Source: Chloroflexota bacterium
Lineage (GTDB): Bacteria > Chloroflexota > Dormibacteria > Dormibacterales > Dormibacteraceae
Assembly (NCBI GenBank): GCA_005882115.1
Contig: VBEG01000011.1
Location: forward strand, 1-32,824
DNA: 32,824 bases
Reading direction: 5' to 3'
Each line of letters opens with the position of its first letter. Positions within the stretch are counted from its first letter, which is position 1. Shown here in pieces: positions 22,971-30,635 of the stretch. The notes under the pieces were generated by a model. The model was not told the origin of the DNA. It did no database searches and saw only the letters and a program-made list of their open reading frames with translations. The translations under genes were made by a program, and so were the position numbers.

Positions 22971-23742
22971 GTTGAACGCGATCGCTGCCATTGCCGGCCG
23001 CGACCTGCTGAAGTTCTTCCGCGATCCAGGACGTCTCATCGCTGCCGTCGTCTTCCCCTTCCTGATGATTTTTCTGCTTGGGGGAACGCTGCAGCTAAAT
23101 CTCGGGCGGTCGGCAGGCTTCAACTTCATCGGATTCACTTTCACCGGCTTTCTCGGCATGACACTGTTCCAGTCCACGGCGCAGGGCTTGTCGTCTCTCA
23201 TGGAAGACCGCCTCAACGACTTCGCCCAAGAAGTGTTCGTATCTCCGGTGTCGCGTTATTCGATCGTGTTCGGCAAGATCGTGGGGGAGACCCTGGTCGC
23301 CATCATGCAAGTCATCCCTTTTGTCCTTTTCGCACTAGTACTCCGGGTGCCGCTGACCCCGACGCACATCGCCCTGCTTGTGCCGGTGGCATTGCTCTCC
23401 TGCTTTATGGGCGGCGCATTCGGTCTTCTCTTGTTGAACACGATGTCCGACACCAGGGCGGCCAACCAGATCTTCAACTTCGTCTTCTTGCCGCAGTACT
23501 TCCTGGCCGGCCTGATCAGCCCTATCAATGTCCTGCCGTGGTACCTGGCGGTGCTGTCGTTTTTGTCGCCTATGCGCTACGTGATCGACCTAGCGCGGGG
23601 TGTGGTCTATGCGGGCACTCCAGAGTTCGGCCGCGTTGTGCTGTTAAGCCCGGCAACCAATGTCGCGGTCCTTGGGACCATGTTCGTCGTGTTCATGGTC
23701 GCGGGCACCGCGCTGTTCGTGCGACGGGAAACCAGTCGGTAG
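22963..23742 (+). CDS. ABC-2 type permease (DrrB-like)
   Basis: The 259-aa protein has six predicted membrane helices and the ABC-2 pattern: RDLLKFFRDPGRLIAAVVFP, then FVSPVSRYSIVFGKIVGETL and GLISPINVLPWYLAVLSFLSPM. It pairs with the DrrA-type ATPase, overlapping it by 8 bp, to form an exporter of unknown substrate (lipid, drug or cell-envelope compound). A strong purine-rich sequence (AGGAAGGAGG) follows the stop, but no gene starts at a proper distance from it. Confidence 0.9.
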   Translation: MPELNAIAAIAGRDLLKFFRDPGRLIAAVVFPFLMIFLLGGTLQLNLGRSAGFNFIGFTFTGFLGMTLFQSTAQGLSSLMEDRLNDFAQEVFVSPVSRYSIVFGKIVGETLVAIMQVIPFVLFALVLRVPLTPTHIALLVPVALLSCFMGGAFGLLLLNTMSDTRAANQIFNFVFLPQYFLAGLISPINVLPWYLAVLSFLSPMRYVIDLARGVVYAGTPEFGRVVLLSPATNVAVLGTMFVVFMVAGTALFVRRETSR

Positions 23743-24625
23743 GAAGGAGGTGTGCAGCCCGCGCGTCTCATTTCTGTAGGACTTCATCAACTGCAAACGG
23801 TCGATCAGCGCCCCACCATGCCCTGTAGGGGCCTTGCCAGCAATGGCAGAGTCCCCCACATGAAGCGTTCTCCGTCCGGCAATGGACGCGTTTCCGCGGA
23901 TAAATCAAATCTCAGGCGGTACGCAGCAGACTGGGGTAGCCGCTATCCGCCTGAAGCGGGCCGTGGGGCCAGGTGCAATGCTTGGTGTCGATCTTCGGCG
24001 TGCCTGCGCCGTCCTGTCGTTCCATCCGTGTACGACTCGAGATCGTCGATGTCGTGCGGTAGTGCCCCGTGTGTCTTGACGAGGTGGTTTCGCAAGTCGA
24101 GCCAATCCGCAGAGGCAGGCCATGAGGAGTCGTGCGAGTGATGCACTGAAACGCCAGTAAAGGGCCGCTTGGGCTTTCGTGTCATTGAGCAGGTTTGGTG
24201 TGCTGATAACGAGCATGCCGGGGCACTTGGTCGCTCCTTAGCCCGGAGGGTCGTCGCGCGGAGCAGACTCAGCATCGAAAACCAGCGTGGGGTACTCTCG
24301 TCACTGGCCAGCCGTGCCGACCTAAACTCGCCGCGGGGTCGGGAAGGGCAACTGACTCTCGTCCCGATCCGAGGTCAAGGCTCCGCACGGCAATCCGCCG
24401 TCCAGCGACTGCATCGTGTTGCGGCAGTAACGCGGACCATTGTGAACAGCCTGCTGCTTCCAGCGCCGCCCAGTCAGCCATTCGCGGCTGGCGTGGAAGG
24501 CGACGTTCGAGTGGGTAAGACTGGAGCGTCGAGACGTTTCCAAAGTAGCGAGGGGACCGACCGCTCAGCCTCCGTGCCAGTTCAGGGGCAGGTTTGTCTG
24601 GGTAGGCAGGGATGGAGGCAAATTA
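23743..24625. other. Gene-poor stretch
   Basis: Apart from one weak minus-strand candidate at 23943-24146, none of the frames in these 883 bases has a recognisable family, a good start signal or protein-like composition. I see no insertion sequence ends, terminal repeats or transposase fragments. It is probably decayed DNA. Confidence 0.5.
23943..24146 (-). CDS. Possible small His/Cys-poor protein
   Basis: A frame starting at GTG 24146 gives about 67 aa containing WLDLRNHLVKTHGALPHDIDDL and later RRRHAEDRHQALH. The W-x2-LRxHLxxxHG pattern resembles short actinobacterial proteins of unknown function, but this rests on memory. There is no Shine-Dalgarno site and the C-terminal part is low complexity. 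Low confidence. Confidence 0.3.
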   Translation of the reverse strand: MHHSHDSSWPASADWLDLRNHLVKTHGALPHDIDDLESYTDGTTGRRRHAEDRHQALHLAPRPASGG

Positions 24626-24826
24626 ATGCCCGACACGATGAAACGCAGGACCAGCGAGCGGCGGTCGGGAGAGGATCGTCGCCGCGCCGACCGGAGGTCC
24701 GGCACCGAGCGTCGCGTCGGCACAACGCGCGTTGATGCAGCTGGCGTCGCCGAAGATCGCAGAAGTGCGCTGCGCCGCAGGGAATATCGCCGCAGTTTGT
24801 TTAACCGGCGCGCGTCGGCATGGTAA
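24626..24826 (+). CDS. Arginine-rich 66-aa protein with RR repeats
   Basis: ATG 24626 follows GGAGG by 9 nt. The product is very basic with regularly spaced Arg pairs (MKRRTSERRSGEDRRRADRR, then SGTERRVG, AEDRRSALRRREYRRSLFNRR). The [D/E]RR-SG-x-DRR pattern resembles the Arg-rich leaders of some PilZ or signalling proteins, but here it is the whole protein. It could bind nucleic acid or acidic lipids; no family is assigned. The strong ribosome binding site supports translation. Confidence 0.55.
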   Translation: MPDTMKRRTSERRSGEDRRRADRRSGTERRVGTTRVDAAGVAEDRRSALRRREYRRSLFNRRASAW

Positions 24827-24921
24827 GTTGGATTAGCACCTGGGAGGCGTCACGCTCCGCGAAGCCCTACGACTATGGCTATCTACCAAGGCCCCCGGCG
24901 CTGGCTCCGTGCTGAACCGGC

Positions 24922-25125
24922 CTATTTCTTTTCGTTGGGCGCCAGTTCGCCTGTCTCGAACTCGTCCTCGGTGATCATGAACTCCTCAGTCGGTCCGAAC
25001 CCCCAAGTCGGGGATACATGAAACGCCACCAGGCGCCTAGCGAGATCCCGCATCATGGCGAAGCCTTTCCGCCTCTCGCCGGCAATGTTCGCGAACCCGC
25101 GCCGACCATCTGTCTTCCAAGTCAT
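24922..25125 (-). CDS. Small hypothetical protein
   Basis: The 67-aa frame (MTWKTDGRRGFANIAGERRK, ending EDEFETGELAPNEKK) has a basic N-terminal half and an acidic C-terminal tail. A plausible internal start is MMRDLARRLVAFHV. There is no good Shine-Dalgarno site and no family is recognised. Confidence 0.3.
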   Translation of the reverse strand: MTWKTDGRRGFANIAGERRKGFAMMRDLARRLVAFHVSPTWGFGPTEEFMITEDEFETGELAPNEKK

Positions 25126-25140
25126 TCGCTTAGCCGCGCA

Positions 25141-25341
25141 CTAGGCCAACTCAGCCCGCCTGACTTGCAAGCGCGCCTCAAGCTGGCTGACAACAATCCC
25201 GACTTCTGAACGATCGGTGGGTCGGGCAAGCCTCAATCGTTCGCGATAGGTGCCGAGCCAGTCACAGATGTCTTCCAAGCTATGAATCATCTCGATCTCG
25301 CGCTGTTTTGGAAGGTGGCCGAAAACATCTGGCTTGGGCAT
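25141..25341 (-). CDS. Small helical hypothetical protein
   Basis: The 66-aa frame reads REIEMIHSLEDICDWLGTYR and ERLRLARPTDRSEVGIV, then SQLEARLQVRRAEL. It looks like two amphipathic helices with protein-like composition. It lies 15 bp upstream of the small frame at 25125 on the same strand, so the two might form a pair. No family recognised. Confidence 0.4.
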   Translation of the reverse strand: MPKPDVFGHLPKQREIEMIHSLEDICDWLGTYRERLRLARPTDRSEVGIVVSQLEARLQVRRAELA

Positions 25342-25464
25342 GCTAGGGACGGTATCAGCCGACCCGTAAAGTTCTGCGTCAAAATCTCCGCCCGGCGCCG
25401 GCCGCCAAAGCTGCTCAAAGTCCGCGCGACACCGGCCCAGCTCGCCGAACGACTCAGCCTGGTT

Positions 25465-26151
25465 CTAGCGCTCCGCGTCCTTTACGTGAGTGGATCGCGC
25501 GACGCGGCGGGTCGCATCGGCGAGGTGCACCATCTTCGCCTTCAACCAGGGCCCACGCGCCCTTAGCCGGAGGGCTGCGATGGTTTTCCCAAGACCATTT
25601 CTGGCGGTTTGCGCGATATAACTCGAACGCCGGCCCATGGCAGACACTGTGGCTGCCGCACGGCTCCTTTGAGGGCGCCCAGCTTCGACGCAGTCAAGGT
25701 AGCCGGCGGCGATCGATTGGTTGAGGTGGTCGGTCACATCTTCGAGGCGGCTCTGCGCCAGGGCCACGATCCCGTCCCGGCGAGAACTTTCCTGCAGAGG
25801 GGTTGAGATCAGCTCCATTGTGGCGCGACGGTAAACGGCAAGCTCATCGATGAGGGACTCAAGAGGTACTGCCTGGCGAGCCCGCAACCGGCCGTACTCA
25901 CGTGATCTCTGCTCACAATCGCTCCAGTTCAACCCAGTGTCGGACCGCAGGGAGTCGAGCAGCATCTCAATGAATTGAGTCGCAGTGGCGACAGGATTCT
26001 CGCCTCTCTCTTGACTCTGTATGACGAGCGCAGGCGATCGCGCGCGCCACACTTTGAGCGCCCTCTTGCCGAGTTCAGTGGAATCTACCTCTAAGTCGTC
26101 GACCAGCGCGGAGAGCATCTCGCCGGCACGATCCGATGTAGAACCCTTCAT
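25465..26151 (-). CDS. Helical sensor-domain protein (RsbRD/PucR N-terminal-like)
   Basis: The 228-aa protein from ATG 26151 is all-helical. It contains REYGRLRARQAVPLESLIDE, AVYRRATMELI and LAQSRLEDVTDHLNQSIAAG, a pattern of the N-terminal sensory domain of RsbR-like and PucR-like regulators. Those normally carry a STAS, kinase or HTH output domain. Here the C-terminal 60 residues (SSYIAQTARNGLGKTIAAL, LADATRRVARS) are basic and show no such domain. It may be a stand-alone signalling partner or a truncated regulator. The upstream extension to 26199 lacks support. Confidence 0.65.
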   Translation of the reverse strand: MKGSTSDRAGEMLSALVDDLEVDSTELGKRALKVWRARSPALVIQSQERGENPVATATQFIEMLLDSLRSDTGLNWSDCEQRSREYGRLRARQAVPLESLIDELAVYRRATMELISTPLQESSRRDGIVALAQSRLEDVTDHLNQSIAAGYLDCVEAGRPQRSRAAATVSAMGRRSSYIAQTARNGLGKTIAALRLRARGPWLKAKMVHLADATRRVARSTHVKDAER

Positions 26152-26341
26152 CTCTGTAGAACGCTTCCCACCCTTTCGGCACCAGCCCCTGGAGGCCATA
26201 AATCATTGCCTGGCGACAGATCCCGTGTTGACAGAGGAGCGCGGAGTGCAATGATCATGGTGGCCCCGGTGAATTTGTAAGGCGCAAGCCGTAAGGATTC
26301 GCTGGGGTCACTTGCGTTCTTCAACCTTAAGGACGGTGACG

Positions 26342-26362
26342 GGCGCCTGAACGCCAGGCGCC
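26342..26362 (-). terminator. Hairpin downstream of the GlsB-like gene
   Basis: A perfect 8-bp stem, GGCGCCTG (26342-26349) and CAGGCGCC (26355-26362), with a 5-nt loop lies 32 bp past the end of the minus-strand GlsB-like gene. There is no U-tract. It is a stable terminator-like or RNA-end structure. Confidence 0.5.
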
Positions 26363-26393
26363 GCGTCTTGCCGCCCCTGCCTGGAGCTCCCGC

Positions 26394-26693
26394 TCAGCTC
26401 CAGTAAGCGCGTCCTCTCGCCACGCCGCTGCCCCGGAAAAGCCGCAGGACCAGCAACACGATCACAGCCCCGATGAACGCAATCAGCATGGCGCTGAGAA
26501 TCGGATGCCCGACGATCGTGATGCTCGAGTGAAATAGGCCGGCCAGAAAGCCGCCAACCAGGGCACCAACGATGCCTGCGATCAGGTCACCGACAAGTCC
26601 GAGGCCATGTCCGAGCGCCAGGTGACTGGCGACGAATCCGGCCACAAGTCCGACCACCATCCACAAGAGAATCGTGTCGAAATCGAGAACCAA
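26394..26693 (-). CDS. GlsB/YeaQ/YmgE-family stress membrane protein
   Basis: The TTG at 26693 follows AAGGAGG by 9-10 nt, which fixes the start; upstream in-frame codons lack support. The 99-aa product has three membrane helices with the Gly-rich family pattern: ILLWMVVGLVAGFVASHLAL, GLVGDLIAGIVGALVGGFL, then LSAMLIAFIGAVIVLLVLRL. Members are stress-induced inner-membrane proteins of unclear mechanism, also called transglycosylase-associated proteins. Confidence 0.85.
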   Translation of the reverse strand: MVLDFDTILLWMVVGLVAGFVASHLALGHGLGLVGDLIAGIVGALVGGFLAGLFHSSITIVGHPILSAMLIAFIGAVIVLLVLRLFRGSGVARGRAYWS

Positions 26694-27139
26694 TGTATGA
26701 GCCCTCCTTTGCCGGGTAGAACGCGGGGCGGTGGGCGGTCTACTCGGACCAATGTATAGAGATGTAAAGGGCTGAGCCGTAGTAGAGCGAGCGAGTGCTT
26801 GAAGCTGCCTGCACCGAGCGTCTGCCGGCGCAGTTGACGCCTGACCTGGACCCACGCGGCACCTCATCCGGATACAAATCCGCCCAACGATGACGAAGCG
26901 AGCCGTTGCCTTGTTCATGCGGACAGCCTGGCTCCCTCCGTGGTGGTGCTTGCGGCATCCTGCGGCGAGCCTGGCTGGGACCCGAATTGCCGGCATCGGT
27001 AGTAGTTGCAACTGCCCTCGCCGCACGTTTTCCGTATGCGTGAGGAGGCAACCATGAGGATCAAGGGGCGGTCAGATACCCCGGATATGCAGACAGCTCG
27101 TAGGGGCGCGGCGCTGGCGCGTTGTCAAGGAGAAGACAA
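26694..27139. other. Intergenic stretch with no supported gene
   Basis: These 446 bases contain the ribosome binding site and promoter of the minus-strand GlsB-like gene. On the plus strand a strong Shine-Dalgarno (GAGGAGG, 27042-27048) precedes an ATG at 27054. That 56-codon frame runs into the DUF2934 gene in another phase, has no protein-like features, and may be a leader. Confidence 0.4.
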
Positions 27140-27340
27140 ATGGATGAAGACAACCTCAATACCCCCGAGGAGCCCGAAGGGTTCGGCGGCCTCACAGAAG
27201 AGAATCCTTCACGCAAGCCAATGACGCGCGAAAGGATTGCCGAACGTGCCTATTTGATCTCTCAATCGGATCAAGCAGGAACCGATGAGGAGAATTGGCT
27301 GCGGGCCGAACGGGAGCTGCAAGAGGAGCAGGAAGGCTGA
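27140..27340 (+). CDS. DUF2934 domain protein
   Basis: ATG 27140 follows AAGGAGAAG. The 66-aa acidic product contains TRERIAERAYLISQSDQAG and TDEENWLRAERELQ, matching the small DUF2934 domain (IAxxAYxx....G...xxWLxAExEL). It is soluble, with no cofactor motif and no known function. Its stop is directly followed by the tRNA-Pro-like sequence at 27343, so it borders the cassette region. Confidence 0.8.
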   Translation: MDEDNLNTPEEPEGFGGLTEENPSRKPMTRERIAERAYLISQSDQAGTDEENWLRAERELQEEQEG

Positions 27341-27342
27341 GA

Positions 27343-27420
27343 CGGATGGCGCAGAGTGCGCCAGATTGGTCCGACGACGGGACCGTGAGGCCCCAGGTTC
27401 AAATCCCGGGCCCCCGACCA
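27343..27420 (+). repeat. Degenerate tRNA-Pro(CGG)-like sequence, copy A
   Basis: The last 42 bases align with a tRNA from the anticodon loop to CCA in correct spacing: loop GACGGGA with CGG at 34-36, variable loop AGGCC, T arm CCAGG-TTCAAAT-CCCGG, acceptor strand GCCCCCG, A73 and CCA. Upstream, TGGCGCAG and GCGCCAGATT recall the D arm and anticodon stem of tRNA-Pro. The anticodon stem does not pair and the 5' acceptor (CGGATGG) pairs only partly. It is not a functional tRNA. It shares 39 of 43 aligned bases (plus a 2-nt gap) with copy B at 29788. Confidence 0.65.
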
Positions 27421-27426
27421 ACACGA

Positions 27427-27750
27427 CTACTCCGGCTTGGTTCCCTTGGGCGCCGTGACGATCCTGATCAGAACCACGAGGCCCCAACCGATCACGGCGT
27501 ATACCACGATCGCCACGAGCGAGGCGCTTTCGAAAGTGTTGGTCTTCGTTCCGGTGTCGCCGAAGATACCTGTGAATGGGGCCACCATCACTCCGCTCAG
27601 TTGATAGATGAAGTGGACGAAGGCCGATTGCGACGACGCGCCGAGCAACTTGCCTAGAAAGCGGGCTGCGATGAGGATGTCTACGGCGCCGAAAATGAAT
27701 CCGACTACGGCCGCTGCGCGAAAGTTGTAGCGGGGCTGTTCGGTCACCAC
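27427..27750 (-). CDS. YggT-like membrane protein
   Basis: The 107-aa product has two main membrane helices, AAAVVGFIFGAVDILIAARF and LVAIVVYAVIGWGLVVLIRI. Between them is QLSGVMVAPFTGIFG, resembling the P-F-x-G segment of YggT-family proteins. These are small inner-membrane proteins of unclear role, sometimes linked to cell division or osmotic stress. It ends 6 bp from the tRNA-Pro-like copy A, inside the first cassette. Confidence 0.75.
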   Translation of the reverse strand: MVTEQPRYNFRAAAVVGFIFGAVDILIAARFLGKLLGASSQSAFVHFIYQLSGVMVAPFTGIFGDTGTKTNTFESASLVAIVVYAVIGWGLVVLIRIVTAPKGTKPE

Positions 27751-28109
27751 CGGCGTGCGCTCGACTGGAGACGCAGAAGCAGGTACAGGTGAGGTGGCGG
27801 CTGCTGAGACGACATTTTGTCAGTTACCTCTTGCCGGCAATGATGGCTCACCGGACGTAACAAAGTCAAAGACTTCCCCGCCGCAGCGGCGGCACTCGGC
27901 ACGTTCAACCTGTAGTCTCCATTCGAGTCCGTAACCGTGAACGCAAGCAGATAACAGCAGGCAGCAGAGAGCTCAAATCCCGTAGCGGCGCCCGTTAGTC
28001 GCATGGGTAGCTAGCGTCACCGTCGAAGCCCCAGACGTAGAGGCACCGATCCGTGATATGAAAAAGGAGCGGACCGGAGTCGGTTCTTCCAAACGAAGGG
28101 GGAGAGAAC
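27751..28109. other. Intergenic stretch, possible decayed coding remnant
   Basis: No complete gene is visible in these 359 bases. On the minus strand, around 27880-27960, a frame reads AFTVTDSNGDYRLNVPSAAA, like one strand pair of a carboxypeptidase-regulatory-like domain. It has no partner sequence and may be a remnant. Confidence 0.4.
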
Positions 28110-28180
28110 GTGAGGAGATCCATCGCTGCAGCCGTCGCCGCGCTGGCCGTAGTCGCACCCGCGGCAATCACGTCGCGGCT
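28110..28180 (+). other. Signal peptide start of the Asp-box protein, out of frame with the body
   Basis: GTG 28110, preceded by GGGGGAGAGAAC, encodes MRRSIAAAVAALAVVAPAAI, a good Sec signal peptide. Its frame then reads into nonsense. The frame of the downstream propeller protein opens only after a TAG at 28150-28152, and from about 28180 reads YPIPAGSRVPDAGTC. A one-base shift between 28153 and 28180 separates the leader from the body. Confidence 0.65.
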
Positions 28181-28338
28181 ATCCGATTCCGGCCGGCTCG
28201 AGGGTTCCCGACGCAGGCACCTGCAGGTCCGGCCCCTTCAACTCGAACCACTCCGAGTCCTGGCTTGCGGTCAAGCCGGGCACTGAGAACCTGGTCGGCT
28301 CGTCGAAGTTCTTCTTCGACAAGTTCTCGACCTTCTAT

Positions 28339-29709
28339 ATGTTCTACCTGGGCGCGCACCAGATCCTGAACGGAATCCCGAGCGGCAACAACCAGATCCA
28401 GGGCTACGACTGCCTCTCGACCGGCACCCAGAACATGCCGCCGAGCTGGACCGACACCACCGACCCCAACCTCGACTTTGACACCAAGGGCCGCGTCTAC
28501 CAGGTGATGCTGCCGTTCAACGCCTTCTGGGACGCGTCGAGGCTGCACCCGGACGGCGAGATCGACGTGTCCTTCAGCGACGACATGGGCAACCACTGGG
28601 TCAAGGGCAACCGCGGCCAAGCGCTCGAGCCACCGAACAACGCCTCGGCCCGGCAGGCGGGCCACGTCGAGGACAAGCAATGGATCGCGGTCAACCACAT
28701 CGTCGGCAGCCCCAACCAGGACCACGTGTACGCGGCGTGGGCGGTCTTCAACGGCTCCTCGAACGGCGCTGGAACGAAGGTACGGCTCGCGGTCTCCCGC
28801 GACCGCGGCGAAACCTTCGCGAAGGCGGTGACGATCAGCCCGCCGTCGCAGGTCGGAGCCGCGGCCACCTTCGTCTACCCCTCGATCGACGCGGTCGGTG
28901 ATCTCTACGTCGCGGTCGTCTCCTTCCCGCCTAACGGAGGCCCCTCGACCATCTTCGTGACGCGCTCCACCGACGACGCCCGGACCTTCATGCCCTTCGT
29001 GGCCGTCGCGACTCCAAGCATGATCCCGACCAGCGGCCTCCCCAACACGAGGTTTCGCGACGGGATCAACGAGAGCTTCGTTGCCAGCCCCACGCACGCC
29101 GGCCACCTCTACTTGGTCTACGAGGACTGGGACACGACGCTGGGGCAGATGGACATCAAGTTCACGCAATCGAGCGACGCCGGCTCCACGTGGTCGGCGC
29201 CTGTCGGAGTGAACGACAACGTAGACGCGGCAGGCGTCCTCACCGACCAGTTCCAGCCGGAGGTGGCCGCCGGTCCGGGCGGGGCGGTCGCGATCGAGTT
29301 CTACGACCGCCGGCAGGCGTGCCCCAACGACGCAAGCGTCTTGGCGGCCGACGTCGGGCGGACGAACTTCTGCATTGATGTCTCGCTCCAGGTCTACAAG
29401 GACAGCGGCAGTGGTGCGTTGTCCGTCGGGACGAACCGGCGCGTCACCCAGTTTGCGTGGGATCCCGAGCAGCCGGGGCAGCACCTCGGCGGGTTGTCGC
29501 AGTACCCGTGCACCGGGGCGCGCGATCCGTGCCCGAACGGGCGCGGCTTCATCGGCGACTACTTCGGTCTCGCCATCTCGGCCACGAACATCTATAGCCT
29601 TTTCGTCTCGACGCACTATCCGTCGAACGTGACTGGCGACGAGGGCGGGCTTATCTACTACCAGCAGCAAGTGCTGGGCACGGTCGACCGAGCAGCGCTC
29701 GGGATCTAG
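28339..29709 (+). CDS. Asp-box (BNR/sialidase-like) beta-propeller protein, 5' part frameshifted
   Basis: The 456-aa frame carries at least four Asp-box repeats (S-x-D-x-G-x-T-W/F type): SFSDDMGNHWVKG, AVSRDRGETFAKA, TRSTDDARTFMPF and TQSSDAGSTWSAP. This indicates a sialidase-like six-bladed propeller. Cys pairs in QACPNDA, NFCIDV, YPCTGARDPCPNG suggest an extracytoplasmic location. In-frame coding similarity extends upstream to about 28180 (GPFNSNHSESWLAVKPG, SSKFFFDKFSTFYMFYLG). ATG 28339 is therefore internal and the real start is the out-of-frame signal peptide at 28110. I see no sialidase catalytic Arg triad for certain, so enzymatic activity is open. A long opposite-strand open frame here is a shadow. 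Confidence 0.75.
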   Translation: MFYLGAHQILNGIPSGNNQIQGYDCLSTGTQNMPPSWTDTTDPNLDFDTKGRVYQVMLPFNAFWDASRLHPDGEIDVSFSDDMGNHWVKGNRGQALEPPNNASARQAGHVEDKQWIAVNHIVGSPNQDHVYAAWAVFNGSSNGAGTKVRLAVSRDRGETFAKAVTISPPSQVGAAATFVYPSIDAVGDLYVAVVSFPPNGGPSTIFVTRSTDDARTFMPFVAVATPSMIPTSGLPNTRFRDGINESFVASPTHAGHLYLVYEDWDTTLGQMDIKFTQSSDAGSTWSAPVGVNDNVDAAGVLTDQFQPEVAAGPGGAVAIEFYDRRQACPNDASVLAADVGRTNFCIDVSLQVYKDSGSGALSVGTNRRVTQFAWDPEQPGQHLGGLSQYPCTGARDPCPNGRGFIGDYFGLAISATNIYSLFVSTHYPSNVTGDEGGLIYYQQQVLGTVDRAALGI

Positions 29710-29787
29710 CGAGGTGATATCGCCGGTTAGAACTTTGGACCTGAAACCGATTGTTTGTGTGGTTTCCGGACGGGAGTTCTCAGAGTT

Positions 29788-29832
29788 CGGGATCGCAAGG
29801 CCCCGGGTTCAAATCCCGGGGCCCCCCGACCA
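29788..29832 (+). repeat. tRNA-Pro(CGG)-like 3' half, copy B
   Basis: The sequence runs in exact tRNA register from an anticodon loop TTCGGGA (29786-29792, U33, CGG) through variable loop AGGCC to a perfect T arm CCGGG-TTCAAAT-CCCGG and ends ACCA. The acceptor strand has two extra bases, the anticodon stem does not pair and no 5' half is present, so it is not a tRNA gene. It matches copy A almost base for base from CGG onward. 3' tRNA halves are classic attachment-site cores of integrated elements. Confidence 0.7.
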
Positions 29833-29841
29833 ACTCTGAAT

Positions 29842-30615
29842 TCAGTCCCTCGCGCCGTCGTACTCATCGTGGCGCCGCCACCACAAGCCGCTCTCGTTGC
29901 GACCGCGTGGCGCGCGATCGAGCCATTGGTACATACCCCAGAGGTCGTCAATCCCGCGCTCGTACGCCGAGTAGGTGTGGTACACCACGCCGTCCTGGAG
30001 CGCAAACGCGCTCACGCCAGGCCCTTCGCTCCGGTACGTCGGCCAGTCCGTCCCAACGCTCGACGTGACCGCGGCGACGAACGGATTTTCCTCGCCACCC
30101 TGCGGCAACCGTAAGTCCACCGCGCGGAAGTTGTACTCGACGGCTCCCGAGTCCCACTCCTCCTTGGTGACCGCCGCCTGGAAGTCGTAGTTGAAGTCGC
30201 TGTCAAACGAAGACACCCAGGGGAAGCTCCAGCCCATCCGCCGTTTGTAAGCCTGCAGTTTCGGCAGGGGAGCTCGCGACACTGCGCAGAGCGTGACGTC
30301 GTGATTCGCAAGGTGGACGACGGAGCCGTTAAAGCCGTCCGCGATCGCCGAGCAGGAAGGACACCCCGCCGTGTAGTCGGGCCCGAACATGAAGTGATAG
30401 ATGAGGAGCTGCAAGCGTCCTCTGAAGAGATCGGCGAGGGATGCGGTGCCCTGTTCGGTCTCGAAGTGGTAGTCCTTTTCGATTCGAACCCAGGGCAGCT
30501 CCTGCCGCCATTGCGCCAGTTCGTCGCTACGCCGTGTCAGCGCCTTCTCGGCCTCGAGCAGCTCCAGCCTGGCCGCAAGCCACTCTTCACGTGTTCCGGT
30601 CTTGTGATTGGTCAT
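29842..30615 (-). CDS. DUF899 thioredoxin-like protein
   Basis: From ATG 30615 (preceded by GAAGGAAAG) the 257-aa product reads REEWLAARLELLEAEKALTR, ELPWVRIEKDYHFETEQG, then YHFMFGPDYTAGCPSCSAIADGFNG and GWSFPWVSSFDSDFNYDF. This is the typical pattern of DUF899 proteins, with the redox-like CPSC motif in a thioredoxin-like fold. The end GIDDLWGMYQWLDRAPRGR is also typical. The role is presumed redox but unproven. It is the last gene of the minus-strand SRPBCC-ArsR-DUF2182-DUF899 operon, 20 bp after DUF2182. Confidence 0.9.
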   Translation of the reverse strand: MTNHKTGTREEWLAARLELLEAEKALTRRSDELAQWRQELPWVRIEKDYHFETEQGTASLADLFRGRLQLLIYHFMFGPDYTAGCPSCSAIADGFNGSVVHLANHDVTLCAVSRAPLPKLQAYKRRMGWSFPWVSSFDSDFNYDFQAAVTKEEWDSGAVEYNFRAVDLRLPQGGEENPFVAAVTSSVGTDWPTYRSEGPGVSAFALQDGVVYHTYSAYERGIDDLWGMYQWLDRAPRGRNESGLWWRRHDEYDGARD

Positions 30616-30635
30616 TGTTTCTTTCCTTCTTGTTG

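Noticed and set aside
24169-24735. 188-aa plus-strand frame
   Set aside because: It has no recognisable motif, an Arg/Ser-rich late part that is an alternative frame of the Arg-rich gene, and no ribosome binding site.
27054-27224. 56-codon frame with a strong Shine-Dalgarno
   Set aside because: It runs through the DUF2934 gene in another phase with low-complexity content. It may be a leader, but there is no protein evidence.
27343-27420. A functional tRNA-Pro gene
   Set aside because: The anticodon stem does not pair and the 5' acceptor pairs only partly. Copies B and C lack a 5' half and have acceptor strands of wrong length.
27209-27487. Minus-strand frame containing GGPGFEPGAS
   Set aside because: GPGFEPG is the usual false peptide from translating a tRNA T arm backwards, here copy A. 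The same applies to 29727-30005 (APGFEPGAL) at copy B.
28168-29670. A 500-aa minus-strand open frame
   Set aside because: It is antisense to the Asp-box protein. Its Arg/Val/Asp-rich composition and lack of domains mark it as a shadow of GC-rich codon use.
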